Of a DNA stretch of 64,000 bases, positions 16,516-25,510 are shown piece by piece. The position numbers and the translations under genes are program-made. Position 1 is the first letter of the stretch. The number at the start of each line of letters is the position of its first letter. The DNA comes from CAG-390 sp003523225 (GTDB lineage: Bacteria > Bacillota > Clostridia > Oscillospirales > CAG-272), in NCBI GenBank assembly GCA_902461815.1, contig CABPZE010000006.1, forward strand, positions 34,715 through 98,714, written 5' to 3'. The notes beneath the pieces were generated by a model. That model ran no database searches. It was given only the letters and a program-made list of their open reading frames with translations, and was not told the origin of the DNA.

Positions 16516-16941
16516 TTATTCTTTGTCTTCGTCCTTGTCCTTAACGAAAACGGCTTTTATTTTGGAAATAATGTCGGGGGAACGCTCGATAACGTCGGCG
16601 ACCTGCTCTATTGTTCCGCTCTGCGCCTCAACGCCGACATTTATCATCTCGACGCTTCCGTCTGCTCCCACGACAAGAAAGCCCACGGGGGCGATCGAAA
16701 GACCTGTTCCGCCGCCGCCGCCGAAGTTCTGCATTCTTGCGCGCGTTGCTTCTTCGTTTTTGCCGTTGAAGTCCAAGCCGCCCGATGCAAAGCCCATGGA
16801 GATTTTTGATATCGGTATGATGACGGTGCCGGAGGGAGTGTTTATCGGATTTCCGATAACGGTGTTTGCGTCGATCATGGAGCGGATGTTTTCAAGGGAG
16901 GACTGAATGATTTCCTGAAGTTTGTTTTCTGATGAAGCCAT
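16516..16941 (-). CDS. ytfJ: GerW family sporulation protein (YtfJ)
   Basis: A 141-residue protein matching the GerW/YtfJ family along its length: TVIGNPINTPSGTVIIPISK near the start, then the glycine-rich FGGGGGTGLSIAPVGFLVV segment and the VEMINV strand. In Bacillus it is needed for spore germination; the biochemical role is unknown. AAAGGA lies 7 bases before the ATG. It follows the DUF2953 gene by 31 bases, the same ytfI-ytfJ pairing as in spore formers, which suggests sporulation ancestry. Confidence 0.9.
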   Translation of the reverse strand: MASSENKLQEIIQSSLENIRSMIDANTVIGNPINTPSGTVIIPISKISMGFASGGLDFNGKNEEATRARMQNFGGGGGTGLSIAPVGFLVVGADGSVEMINVGVEAQSGTIEQVADVIERSPDIISKIKAVFVKDKDEDKE

Positions 16942-16972
16942 GACGGTTTCCTTTCGTATATAGTAAAAGTTT

Positions 16973-17653
16973 TTATTTTTTGGTTTCCTGTTTGATGAAT
17001 GTGATCCCGGTGCGTATCAGAATATCGAAAAGCTGCCACACGCACAGTGAAAAGCCTATTTCAATGTCAGCCGCGGTCTTTTCGGAAAGGTAATCCGCGT
17101 GAATGTCCACATCGGATCTTGCCGGATACCGGAGTGTTCCGGTGCTGTCAAGCAGTGCGGCGATGTATGACGCGGACTGAGATATCATGCCGTAGGTTAT
17201 TGCGGTCTTTGCCGCGTCACCCGTGGCGACGCTTATGTGAAGCCTTGCCACGCGAACGCGCAAGTGCTTTGCAAATCTGCTCACGGCGGTTTTTACAAGT
17301 GCGAGAATTAGCGAAATGATATCACCTATCGGCTTTTTTTGGAGCTTTCCCTGCTTTTTCAGCTCGGCTTTTTTGACTTTGTCCGCTTCCTTGCGGACTT
17401 TTTTCTCCTTTTTCTTTGCCGCCGCTTTTTCTGCCTTCTTTTTGGCTTTTGCCTCGCGCTTGGCTATTTTTTTCGGTGTGTAATCGCCCGGGCGGACTTT
17501 TTTCGGCTTGCGCGGCATGATCCTGATGGTAATGCCGCAAACGCGCACTGCAAGCCCGAATTCTTCGGCATATTTGATTATTACCTCGGCGCGCAGCATT
17601 AAAAAGCCAAAGATCAGCAGAAAAATGCCGCCGATAATGTAAAGCGCCGTCAA
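16973..17653 (-). CDS. DUF2953 membrane protein (YtfI-like)
   Basis: A 226-residue protein starting at TTG, directed by a strong GGAGGTGAT site immediately upstream. One N-terminal membrane span (about 2-22) is followed by a lysine/alanine-rich linker (about 50-110, many KK and AKKKAE repeats) and a C-terminal domain with the DUF2953 pattern (FAKHLRVRVARLHISVATGD, and FSLCVWQLFDILIRTG near the end). The function of the family is unknown. It sits 33 bases after scpB and just before gerW, the conserved arrangement of ytfI-ytfJ. Confidence 0.8.
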   Translation of the reverse strand: MTALYIIGGIFLLIFGFLMLRAEVIIKYAEEFGLAVRVCGITIRIMPRKPKKVRPGDYTPKKIAKREAKAKKKAEKAAAKKKEKKVRKEADKVKKAELKKQGKLQKKPIGDIISLILALVKTAVSRFAKHLRVRVARLHISVATGDAAKTAITYGMISQSASYIAALLDSTGTLRYPARSDVDIHADYLSEKTAADIEIGFSLCVWQLFDILIRTGITFIKQETKK

Positions 17654-17686
17654 GCCATCACCTCCAGTGCGCGGAATCGTCGGGTC

Positions 17687-18304
17687 TTATTCCGGGTCGT
17701 CCTCGTTATTTTCGCCGTCTGCGTTATCTCCGTCGGTTTCTCCCTGATTTGCCAGTGCGTCAACTGCGGCAAGCACCGAGTCTGCCTCCGGCAGTTCGGA
17801 AAGGGAGGAAAGTCCGAAAACACGCAGGAATTTGTCGGTAGTGCCGTAAAGCATCGGTCTGCCGGGCGCGTCAAGTCTGCCGACGGGAGCCAACAGCTCC
17901 TTGTCCAGCAGCGAGCCGACCGCGTATGCGGAATCAACTCCGCGTACTGTGTCGATAAAGGCGCGGGTCACGGGCTGATTGTACGCCGCTATGGCAAGCA
18001 CTTCAAGAGAGGACGCTGAAAGATTGCCTCCGCGCTTTATTCCGAGCGCCTCGCGGATATATGGCAGATAGCTCTCGCGTGTGCAGAGCTGGCAGGAATC
18101 GTCAAAGGTCAGCAGCATGATCCCGCGCGTAGTATCCGAATTCCAGCGTTCGGAAAGATGCCCGACAAGCTGCTTTGTGTCGCGCGGAGTCAGCCCCAGC
18201 GTTTCGCCGAGCTTTGAATATTCCATCGGGTGTCCGGCGGCAAAAAGTATTGCCTCAATAGCTCCTTCGAGCTGTTTTATATCGGTAAGCTGTTCGTTTT
18301 CCAA
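17687..18304 (-). CDS. scpB: Segregation and condensation protein B
   Basis: A 205-residue cytoplasmic subunit of the SMC-ScpAB condensin complex that compacts and segregates chromosomes. Two winged-helix domains are visible: IEAILFAAGHPMEYSKLGE near the N-terminus, and LEVLAIAAYNQPVTRAFID with VDSAYAVGSLLDKELL in the second. The tail is acidic (DGDNADGENNEDDPE). The start is TTG at 18304, because a stop codon lies two codons upstream in frame; a GGAAGGT site is rather distant. Its partners are scpA just upstream and smc at 47736. Confidence 0.93.
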   Translation of the reverse strand: MENEQLTDIKQLEGAIEAILFAAGHPMEYSKLGETLGLTPRDTKQLVGHLSERWNSDTTRGIMLLTFDDSCQLCTRESYLPYIREALGIKRGGNLSASSLEVLAIAAYNQPVTRAFIDTVRGVDSAYAVGSLLDKELLAPVGRLDAPGRPMLYGTTDKFLRVFGLSSLSELPEADSVLAAVDALANQGETDGDNADGENNEDDPE

Positions 18305-18347
18305 TTGCGTTTACCAAATTACCTTCCGTAGATTTATGAGAATCGGG

Positions 18348-19130
18348 TTATCTGTTGTAGTCGGAAAGAGAGGCTTCAAGCTCACTGTCGACAGTGTCTG
18401 CTTCAGCGGCGATAAACCGTGTGCCGACTCCGTGCAGTGTTTCAAATTCCTCCTCGCCCTCCGTGATCATCAGCCGTCTCATCCTTATAAGCTCAAGCAC
18501 ACCAAGGAAGATCGCCACAAGGTCGGGGCGTGAGGTGGCGTCGTCAAGCAGCGTACCGAGACTGCACGATGAGCCTCCGGTGGGGAAGTGCTTCATGATG
18601 CCGATTATTTTAAGCTCCACCGGGATTATCGGACGCGCTATCGGGCGTACAAGCTCGCTTCTGGCTTCCTTGTGGGTGTGAGCATATGAAAGCACCCGAC
18701 GCATTGCCTCGTAAAGACTTTGGGGATCCTGGTCTGCGACGTAGGTTTTGTCAACTGATATCTCATCGGTGTCCTTAGCCATGCGTCCGCCGTATATTTT
18801 GTATCTGTCGCCGAGCTTGGCGGCGGCTTTGCGCGCGGCTTCAAGCCTTGCTATTGCCTCGGCAAGACGCGCGCGCGGGTCTTCCTCCTCGGGCACTTCG
18901 CGAGGCAACAGCATACGGCTCTTTATCAGCATCAGCTCGCTTGCCATGTTGAGAAATTCAACGGCAAGCTCCATGTCCAGCGACTGCGCGCGTGCAATGT
19001 ATTCCACATACTGGTCGCAGATAAGAGCAATGGGGATATCCTCTATCTGCACCTTGTTTTTGTGTATCAGGTTCAGCAGAAGGTCAAGAGGACCTTCGAA
19101 TTTTTCAAGCTTGTAGGTGATCTCTTCCAC
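18348..19130 (-). CDS. scpA: Segregation and condensation protein A
   Basis: A 260-residue kleisin that bridges the SMC head domains. The start is GTG at 19130, supported by GGGAG 8 bases upstream and by the family N-terminus VEEITYKLEKFEGPLDLLL; a longer frame upstream would overlap the M50 gene. The N-terminal kleisin helices (LDLLLNLIHKNKVQIEDIPI) and the C-terminal winged helix (VAIFLGVLELIRMRRLMI) are present. It lies 26 bases after the M50 protease and 43 bases before scpB. Confidence 0.93.
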   Translation of the reverse strand: MEEITYKLEKFEGPLDLLLNLIHKNKVQIEDIPIALICDQYVEYIARAQSLDMELAVEFLNMASELMLIKSRMLLPREVPEEEDPRARLAEAIARLEAARKAAAKLGDRYKIYGGRMAKDTDEISVDKTYVADQDPQSLYEAMRRVLSYAHTHKEARSELVRPIARPIIPVELKIIGIMKHFPTGGSSCSLGTLLDDATSRPDLVAIFLGVLELIRMRRLMITEGEEEFETLHGVGTRFIAAEADTVDSELEASLSDYNR

Positions 19131-19156
19131 GTTGCAGCTCCCAAATGTTTTTGTCG

Positions 19157-19855
19157 TCAGAATATCGGGAGAAGCTCCCAAAGACCGTACATTCCATTGA
19201 GTATCAGGGAGGACAGCCATGAAAGCGGGACGGTCAGTACGCCGAGCAACAGCAGCGCAAAGAGGGCTATCATGATATATTTTTCGTATTTCATAACACC
19301 GAAGTACCACTTTGCCGGCAAAAAGATATAAAAGAAGCGCGAGCCGTCAAGCGGCGGGACTGGCAGAAGGTTGAATACCGCAAGATAAACGTTGAGCTGT
19401 GCGCCCATCTGAAGGAATATGATCCAGACATATGCGAGCATGGGGATGCCGGCTGAGGATGCCGGAAGAATATTGGATATCAGCAGAGCGGAAAGCTCGT
19501 AAAGCGATACGAAAATAAAGCCGAGCAGCAGGTTTGAAAGCGGACCGGCAATTGCGGTAAGCGCCATGTCGCGGCGGGGCTTTTTGAAGTAACGTGAGTT
19601 TACGGGTACGGGATTTGCCCATCCGAAGCCGAATAACAGCATACAAAGGAAGCCAGGAAGATTCAGATGCTTCATGGGGTTGAGGGTCAGACGCCCGAGA
19701 TTTTTTGCAGTCGGATCGCCGAGCTTGCTTGCCGCCCATGCATGAGCCATCTCGTGCATTGAAAGGGAAAGGAGGATTATAGGAAGTGAGAGCAGCAGGC
19801 TTATGAGGTATGACTTAATACCGTCGCTGCCGTTGGTTATCAGGTATCTGAACAT
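19157..19855 (-). CDS. Site-2 protease family (M50) membrane metallopeptidase
   Basis: A 232-residue integral membrane protein with about six hydrophobic segments. The zinc motif HEMAH (His34, Glu35, His38) lies in the second membrane helix and the third ligand is in the PVPPLDGSRFF motif near residue 180. This is the short YwhC/FtsH-like group of M50 peptidases without a PDZ domain; family members perform regulated intramembrane proteolysis, but the substrate is unknown. GGAGAAAGG precedes the ATG. It sits directly upstream of scpA, an arrangement common in Clostridia. Confidence 0.88.
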   Translation of the reverse strand: MFRYLITNGSDGIKSYLISLLLSLPIILLSLSMHEMAHAWAASKLGDPTAKNLGRLTLNPMKHLNLPGFLCMLLFGFGWANPVPVNSRYFKKPRRDMALTAIAGPLSNLLLGFIFVSLYELSALLISNILPASSAGIPMLAYVWIIFLQMGAQLNVYLAVFNLLPVPPLDGSRFFYIFLPAKWYFGVMKYEKYIMIALFALLLLGVLTVPLSWLSSLILNGMYGLWELLPIF

Positions 19856-19901
19856 ATAAGACCTTTCTCCGCGCGGGCGGCAAGATGGATTTTTGTCGGG
19901 G

Positions 19902-20507
19902 TTATTTTCCGGCGGCGGAAAGAATTATCCGCCACAGCTCGTCCCGTCCTTCTCCTGTTACCGAGGAAAAGGGAATGACGGGTGTTCCCACCGGGACAGA
20001 TGGGCAGGAAAGTATTTTTTCGGTCGCCTCGGCGCGCGCGCGCGCCGAGGACAGCTTATCCGCTTTTGTGGCGGCAATAGCAAAGGGGACGACGGCGGCA
20101 TTCATCCAGTCGAGCATCATCACATCGTCTGCCGTGGGACCTATCCGCATATCTACAAGCTGAAGCACCAGCATGATACGGTCGCGGGAGGGATTTTTGG
20201 TGAAATATCCGTCGGTCAGCTCCGACCAGCGCGCCTTGTCCGTCTGCGGGCGTTTGGCGTAGCCGTATCCGGGAAGGTCAACAAGATAAAGGCTGCCGTC
20301 CACGTCATAGTAGTTGACGGTGATGGTCTTGCCGGGAGATGAGCTGACGCGAGCCAGCGAGCGGCGGCAGAGAATGGTGTTGATGAGCGAGCTTTTTCCG
20401 ACGTTCGACCGTCCTGCAAGCGCTATCTGCGGTGTTGCGGAGCGGGGAAACTGACGTATATTTCCGGCTGTTATTTTAAGCGATACGTTATTGAGATTAA
20501 GCGCCAT
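19902..20507 (-). CDS. engB: Ribosome biogenesis GTP-binding protein YsxC/EngB
   Basis: A 201-residue GTPase needed for late assembly of the 50S ribosomal subunit. G motifs are complete: GRSNVGKSSL (G1), a switch region with SSSPGKTIT (G2), DLPGYGYAKR (G3) and ATKADK (G4). AAGGAG precedes the ATG by 8 bases. It overlaps the end of lon by 11 bases; lon-engB is a conserved pair in Firmicutes and indicates coupled expression. Confidence 0.96.
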   Translation of the reverse strand: MALNLNNVSLKITAGNIRQFPRSATPQIALAGRSNVGKSSLINTILCRRSLARVSSSPGKTITVNYYDVDGSLYLVDLPGYGYAKRPQTDKARWSELTDGYFTKNPSRDRIMLVLQLVDMRIGPTADDVMMLDWMNAAVVPFAIAATKADKLSSARARAEATEKILSCPSVPVGTPVIPFSSVTGEGRDELWRIILSAAGK

Positions 20508-22947
20508 CGGCGTTGACTCCTTGCATCGGGTGTTCGTTTATCGTGGTAATGACCACAGCAGGCGTTGCAGAAGCGGGTATTGAGGCTCCGATAACGGGTT
20601 TTGCGGGTTCAACGGCAGGCATCGGGCGCACCAGCGCGTTGCCGAGTACCTCTTTGACGTTGGAGACGGGAATAAATTCAAGTGCGGCGCGGGCTTCCGG
20701 GTCGATCTCGTCAAGGTCGCCGACATTTGCCTTGGGGATAAGCACGGTGTGGACACCCGCCGAGTACGCCGCCATTGTTTTCTCGCGCAGGCCTCCTATC
20801 GGAAGCACTCTGCCGGTAAGCGTTACCTCCCCTGTCATGGCTATGTCGTGCGCTACCGGAGTTTTTGAGAGGGCGCTGACAAGAGCCGTCACCATTGTAA
20901 CTCCCGCCGAAGGACCGTCCTTGGGTACCGCTCCCTCGGGGACGTGTATGTGTATATCCTTGGTCTTGTAAAAGTCGGTATTGATGCCGTATTCGGGTGC
21001 TACCTGACGGACAAAGCTCAGCGCCGCTTCGGCGGATTCCTTCATGACGTCTCCGAGCTTTCCGGTAAGCTCGAGCTTTCCGGTACCGTCAAGCACAGCG
21101 GCTTCGATCTTAAGCAGATCTCCGCCGTCCTCGGTGTAGGCAAGTCCGTTCACAACGCCGACAAGATCCTCGTCGTCAATTTTTTCGGGCGTCAGTTTGC
21201 GCGCTCCGAGATATGATGCAACATCGTTTTTGTCAATTGTTATGCTCTTGAGCTTGCCCTCGCTGTCGACCATCCGCTTTGCGGCTTTACGGCAAAGCTC
21301 GGCGACGGTGCGCTCGAGATTACGCACTCCCGCCTCGCGGGTATAGCAGTCAATGACCTCATATATCGCCTCATCGGTCAGCTTCAGCGCACGGCGGTTA
21401 AGTCCGTGGCGCTTGAGCTGCTTCGGGATAAGGTGATTCTTGGCGATCGCCAGCTTTTCGCGGCGGGTGTAGCTTGAAAGCTCAATGACCTCCATGCGGT
21501 CGATTAGAGGACGCGGCACTGTCTCAAGCGTGTTGGCTGTGGTTATGAAAAGACATTCCGAAAGGTCAAAGGGCAGCTCAACAAAGTGATCGCGGAAGGA
21601 CTTGTTCTGCTCGGGGTCGAGCACCTCAAGCAGTGCAGAGGCAGGGTCGCCGTGCGCGTCGGCGGTCAGCTTGTCGACCTCGTCAAGCAGAATGAGCGGA
21701 TTTTTGACCTTTGCCTTTATCAGCGCGTCGATGATACGTCCCGGCATGGCGGCGACGTATGTCTTGCGGTGACCGCGGATGTCAGCTTCGTCGCGCACAC
21801 CGCCGAGCGATACGCGCACATACTTGCGGTTCATCGCATGGGCTATTGAGGCGGCAACCGACGTTTTTCCTGTTCCGGGAGGTCCTACAAGACATATTAT
21901 TTGGTTCTTAAGATCGGGATTAAGCTGTTTTACGGCTAAAAATTCAAGTATTCTGGTTTTTACCTTGTCAAGTCCCTCGTGGTCGGCGTCAAGCACCTTC
22001 TGCGCGGTGGAAACGCTGACGCGGTCGCGGGTGCGCGAGTTCCACGGGATCTCAAGGCAGGTGTCAAGATAGCTGCGCAGCACCGTTGCTTCAGCTGAGC
22101 CGAAGGGAGTCCGCGAAAGACGCTCGTTTTCCTTGAGCAGCTTTTCTCTCACCTCATCGGGCAGCTTGGCTTTTTGTATGCGCTCCGCGTAATCGTCAGG
22201 GTCTTCGCCGCCGCCAAGCTCGTCCTCTATCACTTTCATCTGCTCGCGCAGATAGTAATCGCGCTGATTGCGTGCGATACCCTCGCGCACCTTGCGGTGG
22301 ATATCCTGCTCGCATTCAAGAAGATCGCATTCGTCGTTCAGAATGCGTATCAGCTTGAAGATACGCGGCAGCGGTTCAAATTCTTCAAGCACTTCCTGCT
22401 TGTGAGTATATTTGACCAGTATTGACGAAGCTATGAAGTCGGCAAGCAGAGACGGGGATTTTATTCCATGTGCGGCGAGCTTGATGTCGGTGGTGACGCT
22501 CGGGATGTATCCTACAATTTTGTCAAAGATCTCGAGCGCCTCGCGCACATATGCCTCTCCACGCATTCCGCCGTCGTCAGCAAGCTCAACGGTGCGGGAG
22601 AGTGCGTCAGCCTCAATGAGCTTGCCGGTCTTGCGGTACTCGCTTACAGTGGCGCGCGAAAGTCCCTCGCAGATTATTCTTACTCCGCTACTTGACTTGG
22701 CGGTCTGGCGCAGACGCGCGACGGTACCGACGCGGTAAAGGTCGGAGGCTTTGACTTCGCTGTCTGAGGTATTTTTGGCGCACACGATGAGGCAGAGCCG
22801 GTCTGCGGAATTTGCCGCATCGACGGCTGCGCGACCGATGTCATCATTTATCTCAAAGCTTATCGGTATGCCGGGAAAGGCGACAGCCTCGCGCAAGGGT
22901 AGCACGGGCAGGGTCAGCTTTTCGGCTTTTTCTATGTATTCGGACAT
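20497..22947 (-). CDS. lon: Endopeptidase La (Lon protease)
   Basis: An 816-residue ATP-dependent cytoplasmic protease that degrades misfolded and regulatory proteins. Domains in order: N-terminal substrate-binding LAN domain (about 10-200, LPVLPLREAVAFPG), coiled region, AAA+ module with Walker A GPPGTGKTS and Walker B PLILLDEVDK, and the protease domain with the PKDGPSAGVTM serine (around residue 680) and the catalytic lysine further on. The C-terminal tail after the protease domain (rich in Pro and Ala, about 35 residues) is longer than in many homologues. AAAGGA lies about 14 bases before the ATG. Confidence 0.97.
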   Translation of the reverse strand: MSEYIEKAEKLTLPVLPLREAVAFPGIPISFEINDDIGRAAVDAANSADRLCLIVCAKNTSDSEVKASDLYRVGTVARLRQTAKSSSGVRIICEGLSRATVSEYRKTGKLIEADALSRTVELADDGGMRGEAYVREALEIFDKIVGYIPSVTTDIKLAAHGIKSPSLLADFIASSILVKYTHKQEVLEEFEPLPRIFKLIRILNDECDLLECEQDIHRKVREGIARNQRDYYLREQMKVIEDELGGGEDPDDYAERIQKAKLPDEVREKLLKENERLSRTPFGSAEATVLRSYLDTCLEIPWNSRTRDRVSVSTAQKVLDADHEGLDKVKTRILEFLAVKQLNPDLKNQIICLVGPPGTGKTSVAASIAHAMNRKYVRVSLGGVRDEADIRGHRKTYVAAMPGRIIDALIKAKVKNPLILLDEVDKLTADAHGDPASALLEVLDPEQNKSFRDHFVELPFDLSECLFITTANTLETVPRPLIDRMEVIELSSYTRREKLAIAKNHLIPKQLKRHGLNRRALKLTDEAIYEVIDCYTREAGVRNLERTVAELCRKAAKRMVDSEGKLKSITIDKNDVASYLGARKLTPEKIDDEDLVGVVNGLAYTEDGGDLLKIEAAVLDGTGKLELTGKLGDVMKESAEAALSFVRQVAPEYGINTDFYKTKDIHIHVPEGAVPKDGPSAGVTMVTALVSALSKTPVAHDIAMTGEVTLTGRVLPIGGLREKTMAAYSAGVHTVLIPKANVGDLDEIDPEARAALEFIPVSNVKEVLGNALVRPMPAVEPAKPVIGASIPASATPAVVITTINEHPMQGVNADGA

Positions 22948-23020
22948 TTTGTTTTGGTTTTCCTTTCAGTTTGGCGCATATTGCGTCTGTGCGTTTTGTG
23001 ATCTTTTCGCTTTACGGTAT

Positions 23021-23680
23021 TCAGTCTTTTATCTCAATAAATCCGTCAAGCGTCAGTTTGTCAATGGCAACCCCGGCATATTCGCCGCGGAACTGCCACG
23101 AGGTCGATATTGCGGCGCTTCCGCAGCCGCCGACAAGAGGCATGGAAACGGTTTGCTCATGAATTACAAATTCAGTGCGGGTCTTGCCGTCGTAGTTAAT
23201 GGCGGGTGCTTTGTAGGTGTATGTCTGACCGAGGAAGGTAAGGGGACACCCGTTGCGCTCGGAAACGAAAAGCGAGTAGCTGCTTATCTTTACAGTGACC
23301 TTTACCGTCGCCATGTCGCTACTTCTTGAAACCGTCTGCCAGTCGATGACAAGCGAGATGAGCGAGTCGGACTTGTCTTCTATCCTGCCGGAGCATTGGG
23401 GCAGCTCGGTCTGGGGGGCTTCGGTGATTTCTGCCGTGTACGGCTGTGTGGTTATCCCTTGGGGATCTGTGGCGGCAGAGGTGATCTCGGCGAAGTCGGG
23501 AGAGGCGGTGCGTGACGATTCGGCTGTTTCCGTGGTGATTTTTCGGTTCGTGATGTCGGGTGTGCTTTCCTCTCCGCCATTGCCGCCGAGTGCAAAGCCG
23601 CCGTATATCAGCAGAGCCAGCAGAAGCAGAGCTGTTATTGCCAGCAGGGCTATCATCAGTTTTTTTGAATCAATTTTCAT
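23021..23680 (-). CDS. Membrane-anchored extracellular protein of unknown function
   Basis: A 219-residue protein. A lysine-rich start and one membrane span (about 8-32) are followed by a Thr/Ser/Glu-rich stalk (about 35-92) and a C-terminal domain of about 125 residues with alternating hydrophobic positions (beta-rich). Two cysteines may pair. I do not recognise the family. The topology suggests an anchored domain outside the cell. GGAG lies 7 bases before the ATG. It is 24 bases after rnhA and 73 bases before lon. Confidence 0.65.
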   Translation of the reverse strand: MKIDSKKLMIALLAITALLLLALLIYGGFALGGNGGEESTPDITNRKITTETAESSRTASPDFAEITSAATDPQGITTQPYTAEITEAPQTELPQCSGRIEDKSDSLISLVIDWQTVSRSSDMATVKVTVKISSYSLFVSERNGCPLTFLGQTYTYKAPAINYDGKTRTEFVIHEQTVSMPLVGGCGSAAISTSWQFRGEYAGVAIDKLTLDGFIEIKD

Positions 23681-23704
23681 TGTAAACTCCGTAAATAAGA
23701 GTGA

Positions 23705-24142
23705 TCATCTGAATTTCGAGGCGGCTGCCACGGCAAGCGCGTCGCACCTCTCGTTGTACTCATGTCCTGCGTGACCGCGTATCCAGCAAAGGCTTACCTT
23801 GTGAGTCCCGCAAAGGTCAAGCAGACGTTCCCAAAGGTCGGGGTTGAGCGCCATCGAGCCGTCGCTCTTTTTCCAGCCGCGCCGACGCCATCCCTCAGCC
23901 CATTTTTTGTCAAGACCGTCGCACAGATACCGCGAATCGGTCGTGAGCGTTACCTCGCACGGCTCGCGGAGCGCTTCAAGCGCCCGTATTGCCGCGGTAA
24001 GCTCCATGCGGTTATTGGTGGTGTGCGCCTCTCCGCCGGAAAGCTCGCGCTCCTGACCTTTATACACAAGCACCGCGCCCCAGCCCCCCGGACCGGGGTT
24101 ACCGGAGCAGGCGCCGTCGGTATATATATCAACGTGTTTCAT
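23705..24142 (-). CDS. rnhA: Ribonuclease HI
   Basis: A 145-residue enzyme that cuts RNA in RNA-DNA hybrids. The four catalytic acidic residues are in place: YTDGACSGNPGPGGWG (Asp9), MELTAAI (Glu47), TDSRYL (Asp69) and ERCDALA (Asp134), with the helper histidine in RGHAGHEYNERC (His124). The length is typical of bacterial RNase HI and the basic-protrusion region (WAEGWRRRGWKKSDG) is present. A sigma-A promoter lies at 24176-24204. It is the first gene of the long minus-strand block. Confidence 0.96.
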   Translation of the reverse strand: MKHVDIYTDGACSGNPGPGGWGAVLVYKGQERELSGGEAHTTNNRMELTAAIRALEALREPCEVTLTTDSRYLCDGLDKKWAEGWRRRGWKKSDGSMALNPDLWERLLDLCGTHKVSLCWIRGHAGHEYNERCDALAVAAASKFR

Positions 24143-24175
24143 GTGACCTCAAATCAGTAAATTTATACATTTTAT

Positions 24176-24204
24176 ATTATACACTAAATCACGTGAAAAA
24201 TCAA
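24176..24204 (-). promoter_or_regulatory. Sigma-A promoter of rnhA
   Basis: On the minus strand: TTGATT (24204-24199), 17-base spacer, TATAAT (24181-24176). The rnhA start is 34 bases downstream of the -10 box. Confidence 0.75.
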
Positions 24205-24371
24205 CAGCAATATTATGTACGCATTATAAATTGAAAAAGTCGCGCCGGAACAAGTGACGGTTTGAAGCGGGCGCATGGTTAAATATGATTTACAATACGG
24301 TATTTTTTCGGGTAGCTTCATTTGAAATATATTATTTTTTTCGTCATATATGTTTTTGCTTCAGTTTTTTC
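24205..24371. other. AT-rich divergent intergenic region
   Basis: The 305-bp gap between rnhA and the acyltransferase gene holds the two promoters listed separately. Between them no gene, structured RNA or strong repeat was seen; the sequence is AT-rich with several T runs. Confidence 0.5.
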
Positions 24372-24400
24372 TTGATTTTATCCGAAATATATTGTATAAT
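24372..24400 (+). promoter_or_regulatory. Sigma-A promoter of the E2-like acyltransferase gene
   Basis: TTGATT at 24372-24377, 17-base spacer, TATAAT at 24395-24400; the coding start is 48 bases further on. The same box pair and spacing serve the divergent rnhA promoter. Confidence 0.78.
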
Positions 24401-24447
24401 GATTTACCCGCTGCTGTGGGAGGCGGGAATTGAAAGGTGGTGACACA

Positions 24448-25446
24448 ATGGAAAACGAAAAGGACGTCGCTTCCGAGGTGGCAACAGCCGCGTCCGTCAG
24501 CTCCTCCGGCGAAGAAATTCGAGGCAGCGAGGAGTCCGGAACGACTGAGGAGAATCCGCTTGTCTACCGCAAACGCAAGAGACGTCTCGGCGATCGTAGA
24601 GACGGACGCAAGCTCCATACAATTCAGCCTATGCACCGCGTCATGCCCTACATAATGCCGAAGCGCAGTGATGCGCTCAACACCTTTTATGATCGTTTGG
24701 AGGTCAGCCGCGTAGATGAGCTTTGCCGCCGCAAGATTAGAGAGGGCAAAATGCACTTTTCAGCGCTTCATGTCCTGCTTGCAGCGTATCTCCGCACAAT
24801 ATCGCAGCGCCCCGGCATCAACCGTTTTATAAGCGGACAAAAGGTTTTCGCACGCAATGAGATCGTCTTTGTTATGACGGTCAAAAAAGAGCTTTCGCTG
24901 AACGCGCCCGAAACGCTTATCAAGGTAAAATTCAATCCCGCAGATACGCTTGATGAGGTTTACGAGAAGTTCAACAAAACCGCTCAGGAAGCTATCGCAT
25001 CAATGGATAAGCCCACTGATTTCGATAAGCTGAGCAAGGTACTTTCGATAATACCGGGGCAGCTTCTGCGCTTTGTGGTCTTTATTCTGCGCTGTCTCGA
25101 CTATATCGGACGTCTGCCCAAAACCATTCTCAATCTGAGCCCCTTCCACGGCTCAATGATAATCACAAGCATGGGTTCTCTCGGTATCAACCCCATCTAT
25201 CATCACATCTATGATTTCGGCAATCTCCCCGTTTTCATTTCATACGGAACGAAAAACGTGTGCTATGAGTACGACCGCAAGGGAGTGCTTTGCCGCCGCA
25301 AATACATGGATGTCAAGGTGGTGACCGATGAGCGTATCTGTGACGGTCATTATTTTGCCTCGGCGTTCAAGTATTTCAAAAAGCTGATCGAGCATCCCGA
25401 CCTGCTTGAAAAACGACCCGACAAGGTAATTGAGGATATTGAATGA
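24448..25446 (+). CDS. CAT/E2-fold acyltransferase-like protein
   Basis: A 332-residue cytoplasmic protein. The start is the ATG at 24448, set by AAAGGTGGTG 5 bases upstream. After an acidic, Ser-rich leader (about 1-35) and a basic patch (YRKRKRRLGDRRDGR), residues 45-330 resemble the catalytic domain of 2-oxoacid dehydrogenase E2 or chloramphenicol acetyltransferase: FSALHVLLAAYLRTISQRP, SMGSLGINPIYHHIYDFG, and DERICDGHYFAS at the place of the DHRxxDG motif. The catalytic His seems replaced (DER instead of DHR), although a His follows the Gly. No lipoyl domain is present. Substrate unknown. Confidence 0.65.
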   Translation: MENEKDVASEVATAASVSSSGEEIRGSEESGTTEENPLVYRKRKRRLGDRRDGRKLHTIQPMHRVMPYIMPKRSDALNTFYDRLEVSRVDELCRRKIREGKMHFSALHVLLAAYLRTISQRPGINRFISGQKVFARNEIVFVMTVKKELSLNAPETLIKVKFNPADTLDEVYEKFNKTAQEAIASMDKPTDFDKLSKVLSIIPGQLLRFVVFILRCLDYIGRLPKTILNLSPFHGSMIITSMGSLGINPIYHHIYDFGNLPVFISYGTKNVCYEYDRKGVLCRRKYMDVKVVTDERICDGHYFASAFKYFKKLIEHPDLLEKRPDKVIEDIE

Positions 25447-25450
25447 AACG

Positions 25451-25499
25451 GCTCAAAACCGTCTGCCCGAATTTGAGGGCAGACGGTTTTGAGCTTTTC
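25451..25499 (+). terminator. Strong terminator with 18-bp perfect stem
   Basis: Arms 25451-25468 and 25477-25494 are perfectly complementary around an 8-base loop, followed by TTTTCTT. It starts 5 bases after the acyltransferase stop and separates it from the convergent tcdA gene. Confidence 0.9.
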
Positions 25500-25510
25500 T
25501 TATACGGAGG

